Assembly: GCA_016926625.1 (NCBI GenBank)
Contig: JAFGOE010000056.1
Location: 1-41,007 of the forward strand
From: Candidatus Zhuqueibacterota bacterium
GTDB lineage: Bacteria > Zhuqueibacterota > Zhuqueibacteria > Thermofontimicrobiales > Thiofontviventaceae
DNA: 41,007 bases
Direction: 5' to 3'
In this document: positions 8,713-17,412 of the stretch, in pieces
How positions within the stretch are numbered: the first letter of the stretch is position 1
Layout of the letters: each line of letters opens with the position of its first letter
Made by a program: the position numbers and the translations under genes
The notes under the pieces: generated by a model
Database searches by the model: none
Seen by the model: only the letters and a program-made list of their open reading frames with translations
What the model was told of the DNA's origin: nothing

Positions 8713-9100
8713 TCAGAGTCCTTCTAGTACGGATATGGTGGTATGAAACGAACTTTATAGTGTATTTTTGTAAAGTGTCTTTGTGTGAATCTCGGATCAG
8801 ATATATACCGGTCGATATGATGTTAGTTTTATGATCTGTCCCGTTTTAGTGAAACCATTCAAATTTAGTAAATTACAAATGACTTTCCAACAGGTTTTTT
8901 TGTTTAGGACAGAATTAGGGATTGTAGTGCTTTAATAAAAATGTGAATTTTCGATATCACATCTTCATATATAAGCGTAAGCGACAGGTATGCTGAATAA
9001 TCTCTTTAATCGGATAATAAAAGTACGCGAATCGGATTCAGGGGAAAATAATTTATCACGGAAGATGATCTCAGAATTTTTTAACTAGATTAAAAAGTGC

Positions 9101-9129
9101 TTGACTTCTCATAAAAAAATCAATATTGT
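9101..9129 (+). promoter_or_regulatory. Candidate sigma-70-type promoter for the GH130-patatin operon
   Basis: TTGACT at 9101-9106 and TATTGT at 9124-9129 are separated by 17 bases. The pair lies about 190 bases before the GH130 start, in AT-rich DNA. Five of six and four of six consensus matches make it plausible but unproven. Confidence 0.35.
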
Positions 9130-9257
9130 TATAAAAGAAAAGGTTTGAAAGAACACATTATCTGTGTTCTATGTCTATATCACTAAATTGTTAGCATAAT
9201 TTTTTAGTCTGACTTTTCAAACTTCATCTTCAAAGTTTATGCTGAAAAAATGATGAC

Positions 9258-9275
9258 TTAAACGATAGCGCTTAA
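9258..9275. promoter_or_regulatory. Imperfect palindrome, possible LacI-type operator
   Basis: TTAAACGATAGCGCTTAA is symmetric at 14 of 18 positions (TTAA-n-CG-n-TA-n-CG-n-TTAA). It sits about 45 bases before the GH130 start and downstream of the promoter candidate, a position suited to repression by a sugar-responsive regulator. No lacI gene is in the window. The regulator type is inference from the CG-rich core. Confidence 0.3.
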
Positions 9276-9318
9276 AGATGTGTCCACTTTGCTGCGGCGA
9301 GATCAATGAGGAGTTACC

Positions 9319-10440
9319 ATGGTAAATCAGTCGATTAAATGTAAATCGTTGATATTGACAATTTTCATCGTACTGTCAGTCAGTAATTTGTCATGTTCTG
9401 ATTCGACTAAAACCGAAGAATGGCTACTTGGACCATTTGTAAAGCAGGACAGTGTGAATCCGTGCCTCACTCCGGATGAAGAGAGTACGTTTAAATGTCC
9501 CATCCGCAATAAAATGATTCATTGGGAGGAGAAAGATGTGTTCAATGCGGCTGCAGTGGTGCGAGATGGGAAGATATATCTTCTTTATCGCGCGGAGGAT
9601 ACGATCGGGAAACACGCCGGAACATCGCGAATCGGCATAGCCGAGAGTACGGATGGATTGAATTTCACAACATATCCTGAGCCTGTTCTTTATCCTGATA
9701 ATGATTTCATGAAAAAATATGAATGGGAAGGCGGATGCGAGGATCCCCGAATCGTCGAAGATGAGCGCGGGATATATTATATGACGTACACGGCGTGGAA
9801 TGGTGAACTGGCGCGTCTCTGTGTGGGCACTTCATCTGATTTGAAGCAGTGGAACAAACACGGACTCGTGTTTGATAAGGCCGGGAATGGAAAATATCGT
9901 GATCGATGGTCTAAATCAGGCTCCATCATTTGTGAACTAAAGGGCAATAGGTTAGTCGCAAAAAAAATCGATGGTAAATATTGGATGTACTGGGGAGAGA
10001 GCGATATATATATAGCGACATCGGACGATCTGATTAACTGGGAGCCTCTGGAGGATGAGAACGGTGAACTTGTCTATCTGATCTCGACCAGAAGAAACAA
10101 GTTCGACAGTCAGTTGGTAGAACCTGGTCCGCCGGCTCTGTTAACGGAAGAAGGCATCGTGTTTATTTACAACAGTAAAAACAGCGCGCTATATGGCGAT
10201 AAGAGCCTTCCTCACGGAACCTATGCAGCCGGGCAAGTATTGATCGACAGAAATGATCCGACAAAATTAATCGATCGAACCGAGAATTACTTTTTCAAAC
10301 CCGAACGAAGTTACGAGATGACGGGACAGGTCAACAACGTGTGCTTTTTGGAAGGACTGGTATTTTTTCAGGGCACATGGTATTTATACTACGGCACAGC
10401 CGATTCGAAGATAGCGGTGGCAGTTTATAAGGTGGAATAA
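9319..10440 (+). CDS. GH130 family beta-mannoside phosphorylase/mannosidase, exported
   Basis: 373 residues with GAGGAG before the ATG. The N-terminus is a signal peptide ending S-N-L-S-C (Cys26), an imperfect lipobox, so it may be a periplasmic lipoprotein. The five-bladed propeller shows F-N-A-A-A-V, L-L-Y-R-A-E-D, S-R-I-G-I-A-E-S-T-D-G, G-G-C-E-D-P-R with Asp142 (the general acid of GH130), P-G-P-P-A-L-L and Y-Y-G-T-A-D-S near the end. Cytosolic members phosphorolyse mannosyl-glucose or mannobiose; exported members more often act as hydrolases on mannosides. Here the signal peptide favours a periplasmic enzyme. It is followed after 14 bases by a patatin-like gene. Family firm, reaction type open. 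Confidence 0.87.
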   Translation: MVNQSIKCKSLILTIFIVLSVSNLSCSDSTKTEEWLLGPFVKQDSVNPCLTPDEESTFKCPIRNKMIHWEEKDVFNAAAVVRDGKIYLLYRAEDTIGKHAGTSRIGIAESTDGLNFTTYPEPVLYPDNDFMKKYEWEGGCEDPRIVEDERGIYYMTYTAWNGELARLCVGTSSDLKQWNKHGLVFDKAGNGKYRDRWSKSGSIICELKGNRLVAKKIDGKYWMYWGESDIYIATSDDLINWEPLEDENGELVYLISTRRNKFDSQLVEPGPPALLTEEGIVFIYNSKNSALYGDKSLPHGTYAAGQVLIDRNDPTKLIDRTENYFFKPERSYEMTGQVNNVCFLEGLVFFQGTWYLYYGTADSKIAVAVYKVE

Positions 10441-10454
10441 AGAAGGAAAATTCT

Positions 10455-11222
10455 ATGCTAAAATCTTTAAAAAATAAAAAAGTCGGACTCGCGCTTGGTG
10501 GCGGCGCAGCGTTGGGTGGAGCGCATATCGGTGTCCTGCGAGCGCTGGAAGAGTATGATATCTCAGTCAGTCATATCGCAGGGACGAGCATCGGGGCGTT
10601 CGTGGCGGCTCTGTATGCATTCAAGATGAATTGGAAGGAGATCGAAGAGATCGCCCTGGATATGAATTGGCTCGACATATCGCGGCTTTCGCTGTCGCAA
10701 TACGGCCTGCTTTCGAATGAAAAGTTAGGGGATCTCATAACCCAGTATATTGGCGATGTCGATTTCGATCAAGCCGATATCCCCCTGGCGATGATCGCCA
10801 CCGATATCACCACCGGCGAGAAGGTCGTTTTGAGTGACGGAGACGTCGCCACTGCCGTAATGGCCAGTACCTGCGTGCCAGGTGTCTTCATTCCGGTGGA
10901 GATAGGCGGTAGATTATTAGTTGATGGTGGCATCGTCGAAAACGTGCCGGTGACCACACTGCAAGAGATGGGAGCGGATACAATTGTCGGTGTCGATTTG
11001 AACGCGATGCATTCCAAAAAGAAACCGCGGAATATCATCGAGGTCTTATTAAAGACATTTGATTTTACATTGATGACGGCCACTAAATTGCAGACAGCGG
11101 ACGCCGATGTGCTCATCAAACCTGACCTGTCGTCGTTTAATATGGTCGATTCGGATCAGGTGGCGGATTTGATTGAACAAGGATATGCAGATGCTAAACG
11201 TGTTTTCAGGGACATGGCGTAG
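10455..11222 (+). CDS. Patatin-like phospholipase (RssA/NTE type)
   Basis: 255 residues, no signal peptide. It begins with the oxyanion-hole run L-G-G-G-A-A-L-G-G-A-H, then the nucleophile elbow G-T-S-I-G with Ser45, and the dyad aspartate Asp157 in V-D-G-G-I-V-E-N-V-P-V. S-T-C-V-P-G-V-F-I-P matches the loop before the DGG motif. The length is that of small bacterial patatin proteins of the RssA/YlbK group, serine acyl hydrolases that act on lysophospholipids or fatty acyl esters in the cytosol or at the inner membrane. The 14-base gap to the GH130 gene points to one transcript, but no shared pathway is evident. Confidence 0.9.
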   Translation: MLKSLKNKKVGLALGGGAALGGAHIGVLRALEEYDISVSHIAGTSIGAFVAALYAFKMNWKEIEEIALDMNWLDISRLSLSQYGLLSNEKLGDLITQYIGDVDFDQADIPLAMIATDITTGEKVVLSDGDVATAVMASTCVPGVFIPVEIGGRLLVDGGIVENVPVTTLQEMGADTIVGVDLNAMHSKKKPRNIIEVLLKTFDFTLMTATKLQTADADVLIKPDLSSFNMVDSDQVADLIEQGYADAKRVFRDMA

Positions 11223-11932
11223 ATGATTTGAAATTGATAGTAAATTGATTTACTAGATCTGGCAAATTAAATTTTTATTGACAAATGGTTAAATATATCT
11301 TATATTAATGTTGACAAATTTTCTATAATCGTAAGATTATTAACTATATCGGAGACTGCACGCGATATTCGAGGGTATTCTTCCTTATAAATGCTTTATC
11401 TCAATCCCACTTCCTCATAACTCCTCTAGAATAAGAATCTGAATTATTTGTCGAAATCTTTGGGTTCTTGTTTTTTAATGACAAAATCGGTGATCGTATC
11501 TAAGAATTAATAATTCGATCATTTTCCATGAAAATCGATTGCTGGTTTAAATGACTTTCAAGATTGTATTATTTTGTTTTAATACTACAAGCAGAATTCA
11601 ATATAATGATACAATTAGCTAGGAGGTCTCCGAAATACAATTTATTCCAAATACTCAAGCCTGAACGGAATTATGTGTCATCCCCAAAATATGGATTAAG
11701 CGAGAAGTTTTCTTTATCCTACTTACACCCACGTGTTTGAGACATTTCTCCTATCCAGATATCAGTCAGTATTATCGAGAGTATTTGATTATTCTTATTG
11801 TTCAGTATTAGACTAAAATATATGGCGTCATTAAATTATTCAATTTTTATAACACGTTAAGATGGAAATGTAAGAAACGATAAGTTCTGCTAGTCGGGTA
11901 ACTAAATTATCTTTTAGGAAAGGAGATTTACC
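11223..11932. other. 710-bp gene-free stretch with long leader or unknown RNA
   Basis: AT-rich, no ORF with support. It contains the promoter match at 11278-11306, a second TTGACAAAT copy at 11311-11319, and the AGGAAAGGAG ribosome site at its 3' end for the next gene. If the promoter is used, it would give a leader of about 620 bases or a separate small RNA. I saw no clear terminator or riboswitch fold. Confidence 0.45.
11278..11306 (+). promoter_or_regulatory. Strong sigma-70-like promoter match
   Basis: TTGACA (11278-11283), 17 bases, TATATT (11301-11306). The -35 is perfect and the -10 differs at one base. It lies more than 600 bases upstream of the nearest downstream ORF, which is unusual. 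In AT-rich DNA such matches can occur by chance. Confidence 0.4.
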
Positions 11933-13030
11933 ATGAGAAACAAATTCATTTTTACATGCTTTGTGTTTCTTTATTTCTTTACTTTTATATGCTGCGAAAT
12001 AACCTTTGGGCAATCGGGTGAAACATATGTTCTAAAGATGACCTCTTACTATGATTCGAAATATCAAGATAACGCGTTCACTATCCTGGTACCAGAAGAT
12101 TGGAATTTTAATGCGAATATTATTTTTGGGCCTGCACCACATGTGACACTAAATGTTTTTTACGAAATTACTGATATTTCGGGTACTAAAGGTGTTCTTG
12201 TATCCGGATTTGGACAACGATATCTCTGGTCTACACCGGCCGCGGGACCAGTAGGACAGCTCTTGCAATCCATGGAAGGACAGTTATACAACGGCTCAAT
12301 CGTACATCCTACACTATCACCCAGTGAATTTTATTATAAGTTTATTTATCCTGAAAATCTAAAGAAATATCAAAACTTTCAGATAACAGGGATGACCCTG
12401 AATCCGTCGAAAGCAGAAATAGTATACGCGAACGCGTTGCGCGATCCTCAAATTCAGGGACTGGTATCGTATGGCTTAGCTCAGGTATATTATGAAGTAC
12501 TGGATATGAGCTGTGAATTCACCATTAATGGAAGAAAGATCGAGGGACAATCGGAAGGTGTATTCGAATATGTGACGAATCAAAACGGTCACTTGACCTG
12601 GGGAATGACCACCGGATATAGCATATTCGCTGAAAAAGGGGAGGTAGAAGATTACGAAACGCTATTTAAGGTGTTAACAAATAGTTACACGTTTAATACA
12701 AATTGGTTGCTGAAAGTTCAGCGACATCGATCCCAGCTAAAGAATATCGCATTGGATGCACAGGAATATACGCGTAAGGTGAACGAATCGATTCAGAGAA
12801 ATAATGATAATATCTTTGATATGTGTATGAAAAATTATAGCGATGCTTATCGAGGGATCTCGGAATACGAAGATCCATTTTACGGTGAGACAAAATGGCT
12901 GCCCAATACCTATGAGAATATCTGGATGAATGCCAATGGTGATGTGATTTTAACGGATCAGGTACTCAATCCGAATGAACGGTCTGACTTGGGTACAAAC
13001 GATTGGCGAAGGATAAATACGAATCGATAG
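11933..13030 (+). CDS. Secreted protein of unknown function
   Basis: 365 residues, AAAGGAG seven bases before the ATG. The N-terminus (M-R-N-K-F-I-F-T-C-F-V-F-L-Y-F-F to F-G-Q) is a signal peptide. The body has beta-rich segments (Y-V-L-K-M-T-S-Y-Y-D, N-A-F-T-I-L-V-P-E-D-W, T-W-G-M-T-T-G-Y). Residues about 260-300 look helical and charged. The end (E-Y-E-D-P-F-Y-G-E-T-K-W-L-P, I-W-M-N-A-N-G-D-V-I-L-T-D, W-R-R-I) resembles the C-terminal tail of several secreted hypothetical proteins in Firmicutes and FCB bacteria, where it follows a helical segment. I do not recognise a named family. No T9SS sorting domain is present, so it is probably periplasmic. Confidence 0.75.
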   Translation: MRNKFIFTCFVFLYFFTFICCEITFGQSGETYVLKMTSYYDSKYQDNAFTILVPEDWNFNANIIFGPAPHVTLNVFYEITDISGTKGVLVSGFGQRYLWSTPAAGPVGQLLQSMEGQLYNGSIVHPTLSPSEFYYKFIYPENLKKYQNFQITGMTLNPSKAEIVYANALRDPQIQGLVSYGLAQVYYEVLDMSCEFTINGRKIEGQSEGVFEYVTNQNGHLTWGMTTGYSIFAEKGEVEDYETLFKVLTNSYTFNTNWLLKVQRHRSQLKNIALDAQEYTRKVNESIQRNNDNIFDMCMKNYSDAYRGISEYEDPFYGETKWLPNTYENIWMNANGDVILTDQVLNPNERSDLGTNDWRRINTNR

Positions 13031-13196
13031 TCGGATTAAAAATTGGCCAATATATCAGTTGAGATGGAATGCTTCATAATAACAGACGTCATCTTTGACC
13101 TGTCAGATTATACATGAGAACTTTTTCAGCGATTCATGGTTAGTTATACATAGGTAAATATCTTATATGTTTAATGGCGTAGAAAAAAAAGAATAA

Positions 13197-13382
13197 ATGA
13201 AATCTAAAGCCGAGGAAAGCGTCGTCCTGATAAATAATGATCGTCATGGTGTCAGTTTTACGACTACCCAGGCATTCGCTAAAGCTGGTTTTTACGTCGC
13301 TATTTGTAATTTATCTGAAGATGAGGCGGATGATGCGTTTCATATGATCAAATCAAAACGGCCGAGAAGCCTTTTTAAATGA
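13197..13382 (+). pseudogene. Short SDR-like (Rossmann) N-terminal remnant
   Basis: The 61-residue frame reads S-V-V-L-I-N-N-D-R-H-G-V-S-F-T-T-T-Q-A-F-A-K-A-G-F-Y-V-A-I-C-N-L-S-E-D-E-A. This has the strand-turn-helix-strand spacing of a short-chain dehydrogenase start (usually V-T-G-x-x-x-G-I-G, A-F-A-x-x-G, V-x-x-x-D), but the glycine-rich NAD loop is lost and the frame ends where the second helix should continue. There is no ribosome site. I read it as a decayed SDR gene, although a small unrelated protein is possible. Confidence 0.35.
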
Positions 13383-13476
13383 TATATAAAGTCGTCATAG
13401 GAACACGGGGCCAATTCGATAAAAAATACAAATCATTTAACATCACTTAATTCATCAAAATGGAAGGAGTCACACT

Positions 13477-13683
13477 ATGTCTATCGTAAAAGTAATTGAG
13501 GTACTGGCACAATCAGAAAAAGGTTGGGAAGAAGCGGCTGAGGAGGCAGTAAAATATGCCGCCAAAACAGTTCGTGACATAAAAGCCATCTACATCAAGG
13601 AATTCCAGGCTGATGTAAAAAATAATAAAATCACCAATTACAGAGTAAATGCGAAGATTTCATTTGTCGTTGAGGACGATTAA
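13477..13683 (+). CDS. Dodecin (flavin-binding protein)
   Basis: 68 residues, the standard length. M-S-I-V-K-V-I-E-V-L-A-Q-S-E-K-G-W-E-E-A-A-E-E-A-V, then T-V-R-D-I-K-A-I-Y-I-K-E-F-Q-A and Y-R-V-N-A-K-I-S-F-V-V-E-D is the beta-alpha-beta-beta dodecin fold. Dodecins form hollow twelve-subunit shells that store riboflavin, FMN or FAD (or CoA in some lineages). The tryptophan that stacks on the flavin in halophilic and bacterial dodecins is at position 22 here in the helix; the residue at the usual stacking site in strand 2 reads as isoleucine-tyrosine. AAGGAG precedes the ATG. It stands alone. Good confidence in family, less in ligand. Confidence 0.9.
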   Translation: MSIVKVIEVLAQSEKGWEEAAEEAVKYAAKTVRDIKAIYIKEFQADVKNNKITNYRVNAKISFVVEDD

Positions 13684-13830
13684 TAAGACGACATTAATGA
13701 TTAGCGACTTAACTCGCAGAGGAAAATGTTGTTGTACTTACGTTTTTTCTATCTGAGGAATCGTCCATAAATATATGTGAGACAGCAACATGAATAGCAC
13801 TCACTAAACTATGATTAATTTATTGAAACT

Positions 13831-13866
13831 CTGGCTGCGTGCTGATTCGATCAACATCGCAGCCAG
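13831..13866. other. Strong hairpin downstream of the porin gene
   Basis: CTGGCTGCG at 13831-13839 pairs perfectly with CGCAGCCAG at 13858-13866, and the loop contains a further TGAT-TCG-ATCA stem. It lies 34 bases beyond the porin stop on the minus strand. On neither strand is it followed by a U-run, so it is not a classic intrinsic terminator; it may protect the 3' end of the phosphate operon transcript. Confidence 0.5.
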
Positions 13867-13900
13867 AAAAAATAATCAAGAAGTCGATAAATTTCTAAGT

Positions 13901-15139
13901 TTAGAAAAAGAACACAGTCATGAAGTGCAGCACACTAAAATCATAATCAGGCGGGGTGCCGTAGTCAGTCGCGTTCTTATCGTTATCGACCAACGTATAG
14001 TTTAAGAGAAAAATCATGTTCGAATTGGCATGCCAATTTAATCCCAGCGTGATATTATTTGCTTTGCCACCTAGGACCTCAGCCTTGTCATCATTAAGAT
14101 TCAATGTACTGTAGCGTAACGCCAGTTCCCAGGCGCCTGTTCTATTGTTCTTCGGGATGACATGTCCAAATTCACCCTGTGTTGCATCCCAGGGACGTGA
14201 CTCGCCAGTCAGGAACCAGCTGAGAAAACCGTAAGCACCGTTAAAGCTTGCGTTCTCATGACCTTCCGATCGGAACACATCAGCCTGAACATACTCACCC
14301 TGGATCGAGAAATTTTTATGAACCAGAGCTAATTCAATGCCTGTTTTCATGTAATCTTCAACGTGTTTGATTCTGCCTGTGCTTAGCAATTCAGCATCTG
14401 CCATCTTGGTTTCGGGTTCACTTCGGAATCTTACTCGATAATCGCTGTCATCCGGTTTCTGAAAGATTGTAGCTACACCCGTGTGAAGCACTGTTTCTGA
14501 ATTGTTGATAGGTGTGTAAACCAGACGCAGACCGGCACCATTTCCGGTTTCTGTTATCACGTTGCCTTCATCATCCATACCTTCCTTCTCGGCATCCCAG
14601 GGCTGTCCGAACAAGGCGGCTCTAACATTCCAGTTGTTTCCCCAGCGAGAGTACTCCAAACCGATATGTCTGTCTGGTTCAAATGCGATCATCGGATAGG
14701 CACGTTCGACAAAGGTTTGATAACGCGAAGATGTCAACTCTTCCAAGCCCAACGGCATCTTGAAGTGTCCAAATTTGATGTGAGAATTATTAAATCCGTG
14801 GAAGGCGACAAAGAAGTCTTTTATCTCCACTACTCCTTCAGCCACATCGACATCCCATTCGGCACGCCAATATTTGTGCAATTGTGTCTTGATAGCGAGA
14901 CGAGCCTTGCGGATATTCGTTCCACTGGCTAGATACTTATCATCTTCAAAAAAGTAAGCGCCATTAATGTAACCACGCATATCGAATCGGGTCAAAAAAT
15001 CACCATCGTCCGATTTAAACATCAAGATTCCGTGATCCCATTCTGTTTTTCCAACTGATACAGGTTCTTCTGCAGCAGTCATCGAAACAAACAAAAACAA
15101 GAAAGTGACTAATAATGCAGCTTTGGTTAATTTTAACAT
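13901..15139 (-). CDS. Phosphate-selective porin O/P family outer membrane protein
   Basis: 412 residues with a signal peptide (M-L-K-L-T-K-A-A-L-L to T-A-A-E-E) and a terminal aromatic run ending V-F-F-F, as in outer membrane barrels. The pattern F-D-M-R-G-Y-I-N-G-A-Y-F-F-E-D, R-K-A-R-L-A-I-K-T-Q-L, W-R-A-E-W-D-V-D, I-K-F-G-H-F-K-M-P-L-G-L-E-E-L-T-S-S-R-Y and F-V-E-R-A-Y-P is the OprO/OprP family signature. These trimeric barrels pass phosphate or polyphosphate. GGAGG lies before the ATG. It is the last gene of the minus-strand phosphate operon, 102 bases after the PiT gene, so it may supply the outer membrane step for the inner membrane carriers. Confidence 0.88.
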   Translation of the reverse strand: MLKLTKAALLVTFLFLFVSMTAAEEPVSVGKTEWDHGILMFKSDDGDFLTRFDMRGYINGAYFFEDDKYLASGTNIRKARLAIKTQLHKYWRAEWDVDVAEGVVEIKDFFVAFHGFNNSHIKFGHFKMPLGLEELTSSRYQTFVERAYPMIAFEPDRHIGLEYSRWGNNWNVRAALFGQPWDAEKEGMDDEGNVITETGNGAGLRLVYTPINNSETVLHTGVATIFQKPDDSDYRVRFRSEPETKMADAELLSTGRIKHVEDYMKTGIELALVHKNFSIQGEYVQADVFRSEGHENASFNGAYGFLSWFLTGESRPWDATQGEFGHVIPKNNRTGAWELALRYSTLNLNDDKAEVLGGKANNITLGLNWHANSNMIFLLNYTLVDNDKNATDYGTPPDYDFSVLHFMTVFFF

Positions 15140-15241
15140 ACTTCCTCCTAATAATAATAAATGAAAAGATAATAAATTAGTTATGAATAGATTAATATAA
15201 AAGGTTGATTAGAGTACATGGTCATCTCATAAATTCTCCTT

Positions 15242-16735
15242 TCATTTTAATTCGGTAGTATTCGACATCCGAAATATTTCAAATATGATCTGGTATTTCT
15301 GTTCTAAATCTTTATTGAATCGCTTGTTTAATTTCGTTTTATCACGATAATGCCATTCAGGACTCATATTTTTGAGATCGGCGACAAGCTGCCACCGATG
15401 ATTATAGGTGTTATCGATAAGACGTTCCAGTGCCTCCACTTGCCCCGCGGAGAACCATTGTCTGTTAATTTTGGTTGTCAGCGTGTGTTGATCGATTTTA
15501 AATAGCTCCCGCAGTGAATAGTCGATGACCTTCTTGCGATCTTCAGGACTTAATTTTGTAAAGGTCTTTAATTCGGATTCAAACGTTGCAGGGTTTTCAA
15601 ATGATTTGTGCTGCAACGTGCTGATGGCCGGATCGGAAACTCCTTCATTCTCCAGCTGTCGGATGACTTCAGCGTTAAGGTCAAAGGTTACTTTATGATA
15701 GACTTGTTGATCGAACACATTTTGAAAAATAAACAGCGAAATAAATGCTATCAGACCAGCAAGAATGGGCGTGGCGATCCATCCTAATCCGATATTTCCG
15801 AGCACATTAAGTTTTATCAAATTACCTTTCTTTAAGAGGCCTATGCCGATTAATGCTCCGATAATGACTTGAGAACTGGATAACGGAACGAGCGGGATCG
15901 TCGGCAGACCATTCGATGCGAGAAAATGTTCGAGTGTCTCTGAAGAGAAAAGAAATAGCACAATCGAATGAGCGAGGACGACGATCAGCGCTGCCACGGG
16001 TGACATCTTTAACAGACTGCTGCCGACCGTTTCCATGACTTTATGTGAATAAGTGAATACACCGACAGCGATGGCTATGCCTCCTAATGCAAACAATTGT
16101 TGAACGCCTGTTAATGTGATCGCATTAAAAATTGTTAAATCCGAGAACGGGGTGACCCGTGCGAATACACCCATCACATTGGCGATATTATTCGCTCCCA
16201 GGCTATACGATCCGAACGCACCGACTACAAGCAGCCCGATCCGGGTCATCATATCCATCTGTAGCAGGTGAATCTTCGAACGATTAAGGATTGCTTTTGT
16301 GATCAGGAAAAGAACGAACGATATGCAGGCCGCCATTACCGGGACTATGATCCATGTAATGACAATCTTCCTTAGAGAATGGAAGTCGGTTAATGCACCA
16401 GCGAACAGATTCCAACCGATGATCGCACCAACAATGCCTTGCGACGTGGATACCGGCATCTTCCAGCGCGTCATAAGAAATATGGCCAATCCCGTGGACA
16501 GGGCGACGATAAATGAACCGGCGATGGCATTGACAGAGCCCAATCGCTGTAAGGTATGTGTGGCACCCGCTCCACTGATCACGGCACCTGCGATCACAAA
16601 AATACTGCAGATAATCGCCGCAGTTTTAAATCGAATCATCTTGGTACCCACAGCGGTACCAAACACATTACCCGCGTGATTGGCTCCCAGTGCCCAGCCG
16701 AGAAAGAGTCCGCTTGACAGGAAAAATAATATCAT
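15242..16735 (-). CDS. PiT-family inorganic phosphate transporter
   Basis: 497 residues. The two inverted halves show the family motif but changed: G-A-N-H-A-G-N-V-F-G (His20) and G-A-N-N-I-A-N-V-M-G (Asn183) where the canonical motif is G-A-N-D-x-A-N. P-V-S-T-S-Q-G-I-V-G-A-I-I-G in the first half and the S-S-S-Q-V-I-I-G-A-L-I-G equivalent in the second are well kept. The last 110 residues, after the final helix, form a charged cytosolic tail that standard Pit proteins lack. The ATG directly abuts the stop of the PhoU-like gene, so the pair is translationally coupled, as in many bacteria. It should carry phosphate, with ion coupling uncertain because of the missing aspartates. Confidence 0.88.
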   Translation of the reverse strand: MILFFLSSGLFLGWALGANHAGNVFGTAVGTKMIRFKTAAIICSIFVIAGAVISGAGATHTLQRLGSVNAIAGSFIVALSTGLAIFLMTRWKMPVSTSQGIVGAIIGWNLFAGALTDFHSLRKIVITWIIVPVMAACISFVLFLITKAILNRSKIHLLQMDMMTRIGLLVVGAFGSYSLGANNIANVMGVFARVTPFSDLTIFNAITLTGVQQLFALGGIAIAVGVFTYSHKVMETVGSSLLKMSPVAALIVVLAHSIVLFLFSSETLEHFLASNGLPTIPLVPLSSSQVIIGALIGIGLLKKGNLIKLNVLGNIGLGWIATPILAGLIAFISLFIFQNVFDQQVYHKVTFDLNAEVIRQLENEGVSDPAISTLQHKSFENPATFESELKTFTKLSPEDRKKVIDYSLRELFKIDQHTLTTKINRQWFSAGQVEALERLIDNTYNHRWQLVADLKNMSPEWHYRDKTKLNKRFNKDLEQKYQIIFEIFRMSNTTELK

Positions 16736-17380
16736 TTATATCGTTCTCTTTATGGTATAAATTGCCAGTCGGTCCGCCACGGATTCAGCATTGTCAGAAA
16801 CTTGCTGGATATGAAGAGCGAAGTATCGTAAGTGATTCTTTTCGCTTAAGCGCAAATCCAGTTGAAAAGCCTGGCGCTTCAGATTATCACCGATCCGATC
16901 TGCCTCTTTTTCGTAAAAGAATACTTTATGAAGGTGATCTTTAACGGCGTTAATGTCTTTGAAAAAGGCACGAATAGCCATAACAAGAGCATCCGATGCA
17001 AGAACTGACATCTCTGTCAAATCAATAAAATTCTTGTGCAATACTTCAGGGACTTTTGGAGTCTCGATGTCGAACTGATTTAATGTTTCTTTCATCTGAT
17101 CGATGATATTGTCCGTGCTTTCAAGCAATCCCAGCACATCACCACGATGTTCCGGGATCAATGTATGCGTATAGAGTTTGTTCTCTATAGTTCGACGCAA
17201 ACTGTCTGCCTTAGCTTCCAGGGAACCGATGTTTTTAAGTTGTTCCTTAAAGTTCTCAGAATTTTTACACAGGTAATATTTAACTCCCAGTGTAAACACG
17301 AGACCCCCCTGTCCCACTGCGTCCAGAAATTCATCGATTTGCATTTCCAGTTCTTTAGTCGATTTTAATAAGATTGCCAT
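16736..17380 (-). CDS. PhoU-like DUF47 protein, PiT accessory factor
   Basis: 214 residues, all-helical, no signal peptide. L-E-A-K-A-D-S-L-R-R-T-I-E-N-K-L and, later, Y-E-K-E-A-D-R-I-G-D-N-L-K-R match the two E-x-x-x-D metal-binding repeats of PhoU/DUF47 proteins, with I-P-E-H-R-G-D-V-L-G-L-L-E-S-T-D-N-I-I-D typical of the TIGR00153 group. Such proteins modulate phosphate uptake by the neighbouring Pit carrier and probably bind divalent metal clusters. It ends with TAA immediately followed by the ATG of the PiT gene. The DASS transporter gene lies 32 bases upstream on the same transcript. Confidence 0.88.
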   Translation of the reverse strand: MAILLKSTKELEMQIDEFLDAVGQGGLVFTLGVKYYLCKNSENFKEQLKNIGSLEAKADSLRRTIENKLYTHTLIPEHRGDVLGLLESTDNIIDQMKETLNQFDIETPKVPEVLHKNFIDLTEMSVLASDALVMAIRAFFKDINAVKDHLHKVFFYEKEADRIGDNLKRQAFQLDLRLSEKNHLRYFALHIQQVSDNAESVADRLAIYTIKRTI

Positions 17381-17412
17381 GTTATCTACCTACAATTACT
17401 TCAAATATTTTG

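Larger units (their letters stand above)
8713..9318. other. 606-bp gene-free stretch upstream of the GH130 gene
   Basis: AT-rich with stop codons in all frames of any length. It holds the promoter-like pair at 9101-9129 and the palindrome at 9258-9275, listed separately. The part next to 8713 probably includes decayed sequence of the prenyltransferase-like gene. Nothing else was recognised. Confidence 0.5.

Noticed and set aside
11311..11329. Second promoter, TTGACA with TATAAT
   Set aside because: Only seven bases separate the two elements, far too close for sigma-70.
13831..13866. Intrinsic terminator for the phosphate operon
   Set aside because: The stem is strong but lacks a U-run on the downstream side for either strand; kept only as a hairpin.
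13811..14005. Plus-strand ORF of 64 codons after dodecin
   Set aside because: It spans the 36-base hairpin and runs antisense into the porin gene; no ribosome site and no homology recognised.
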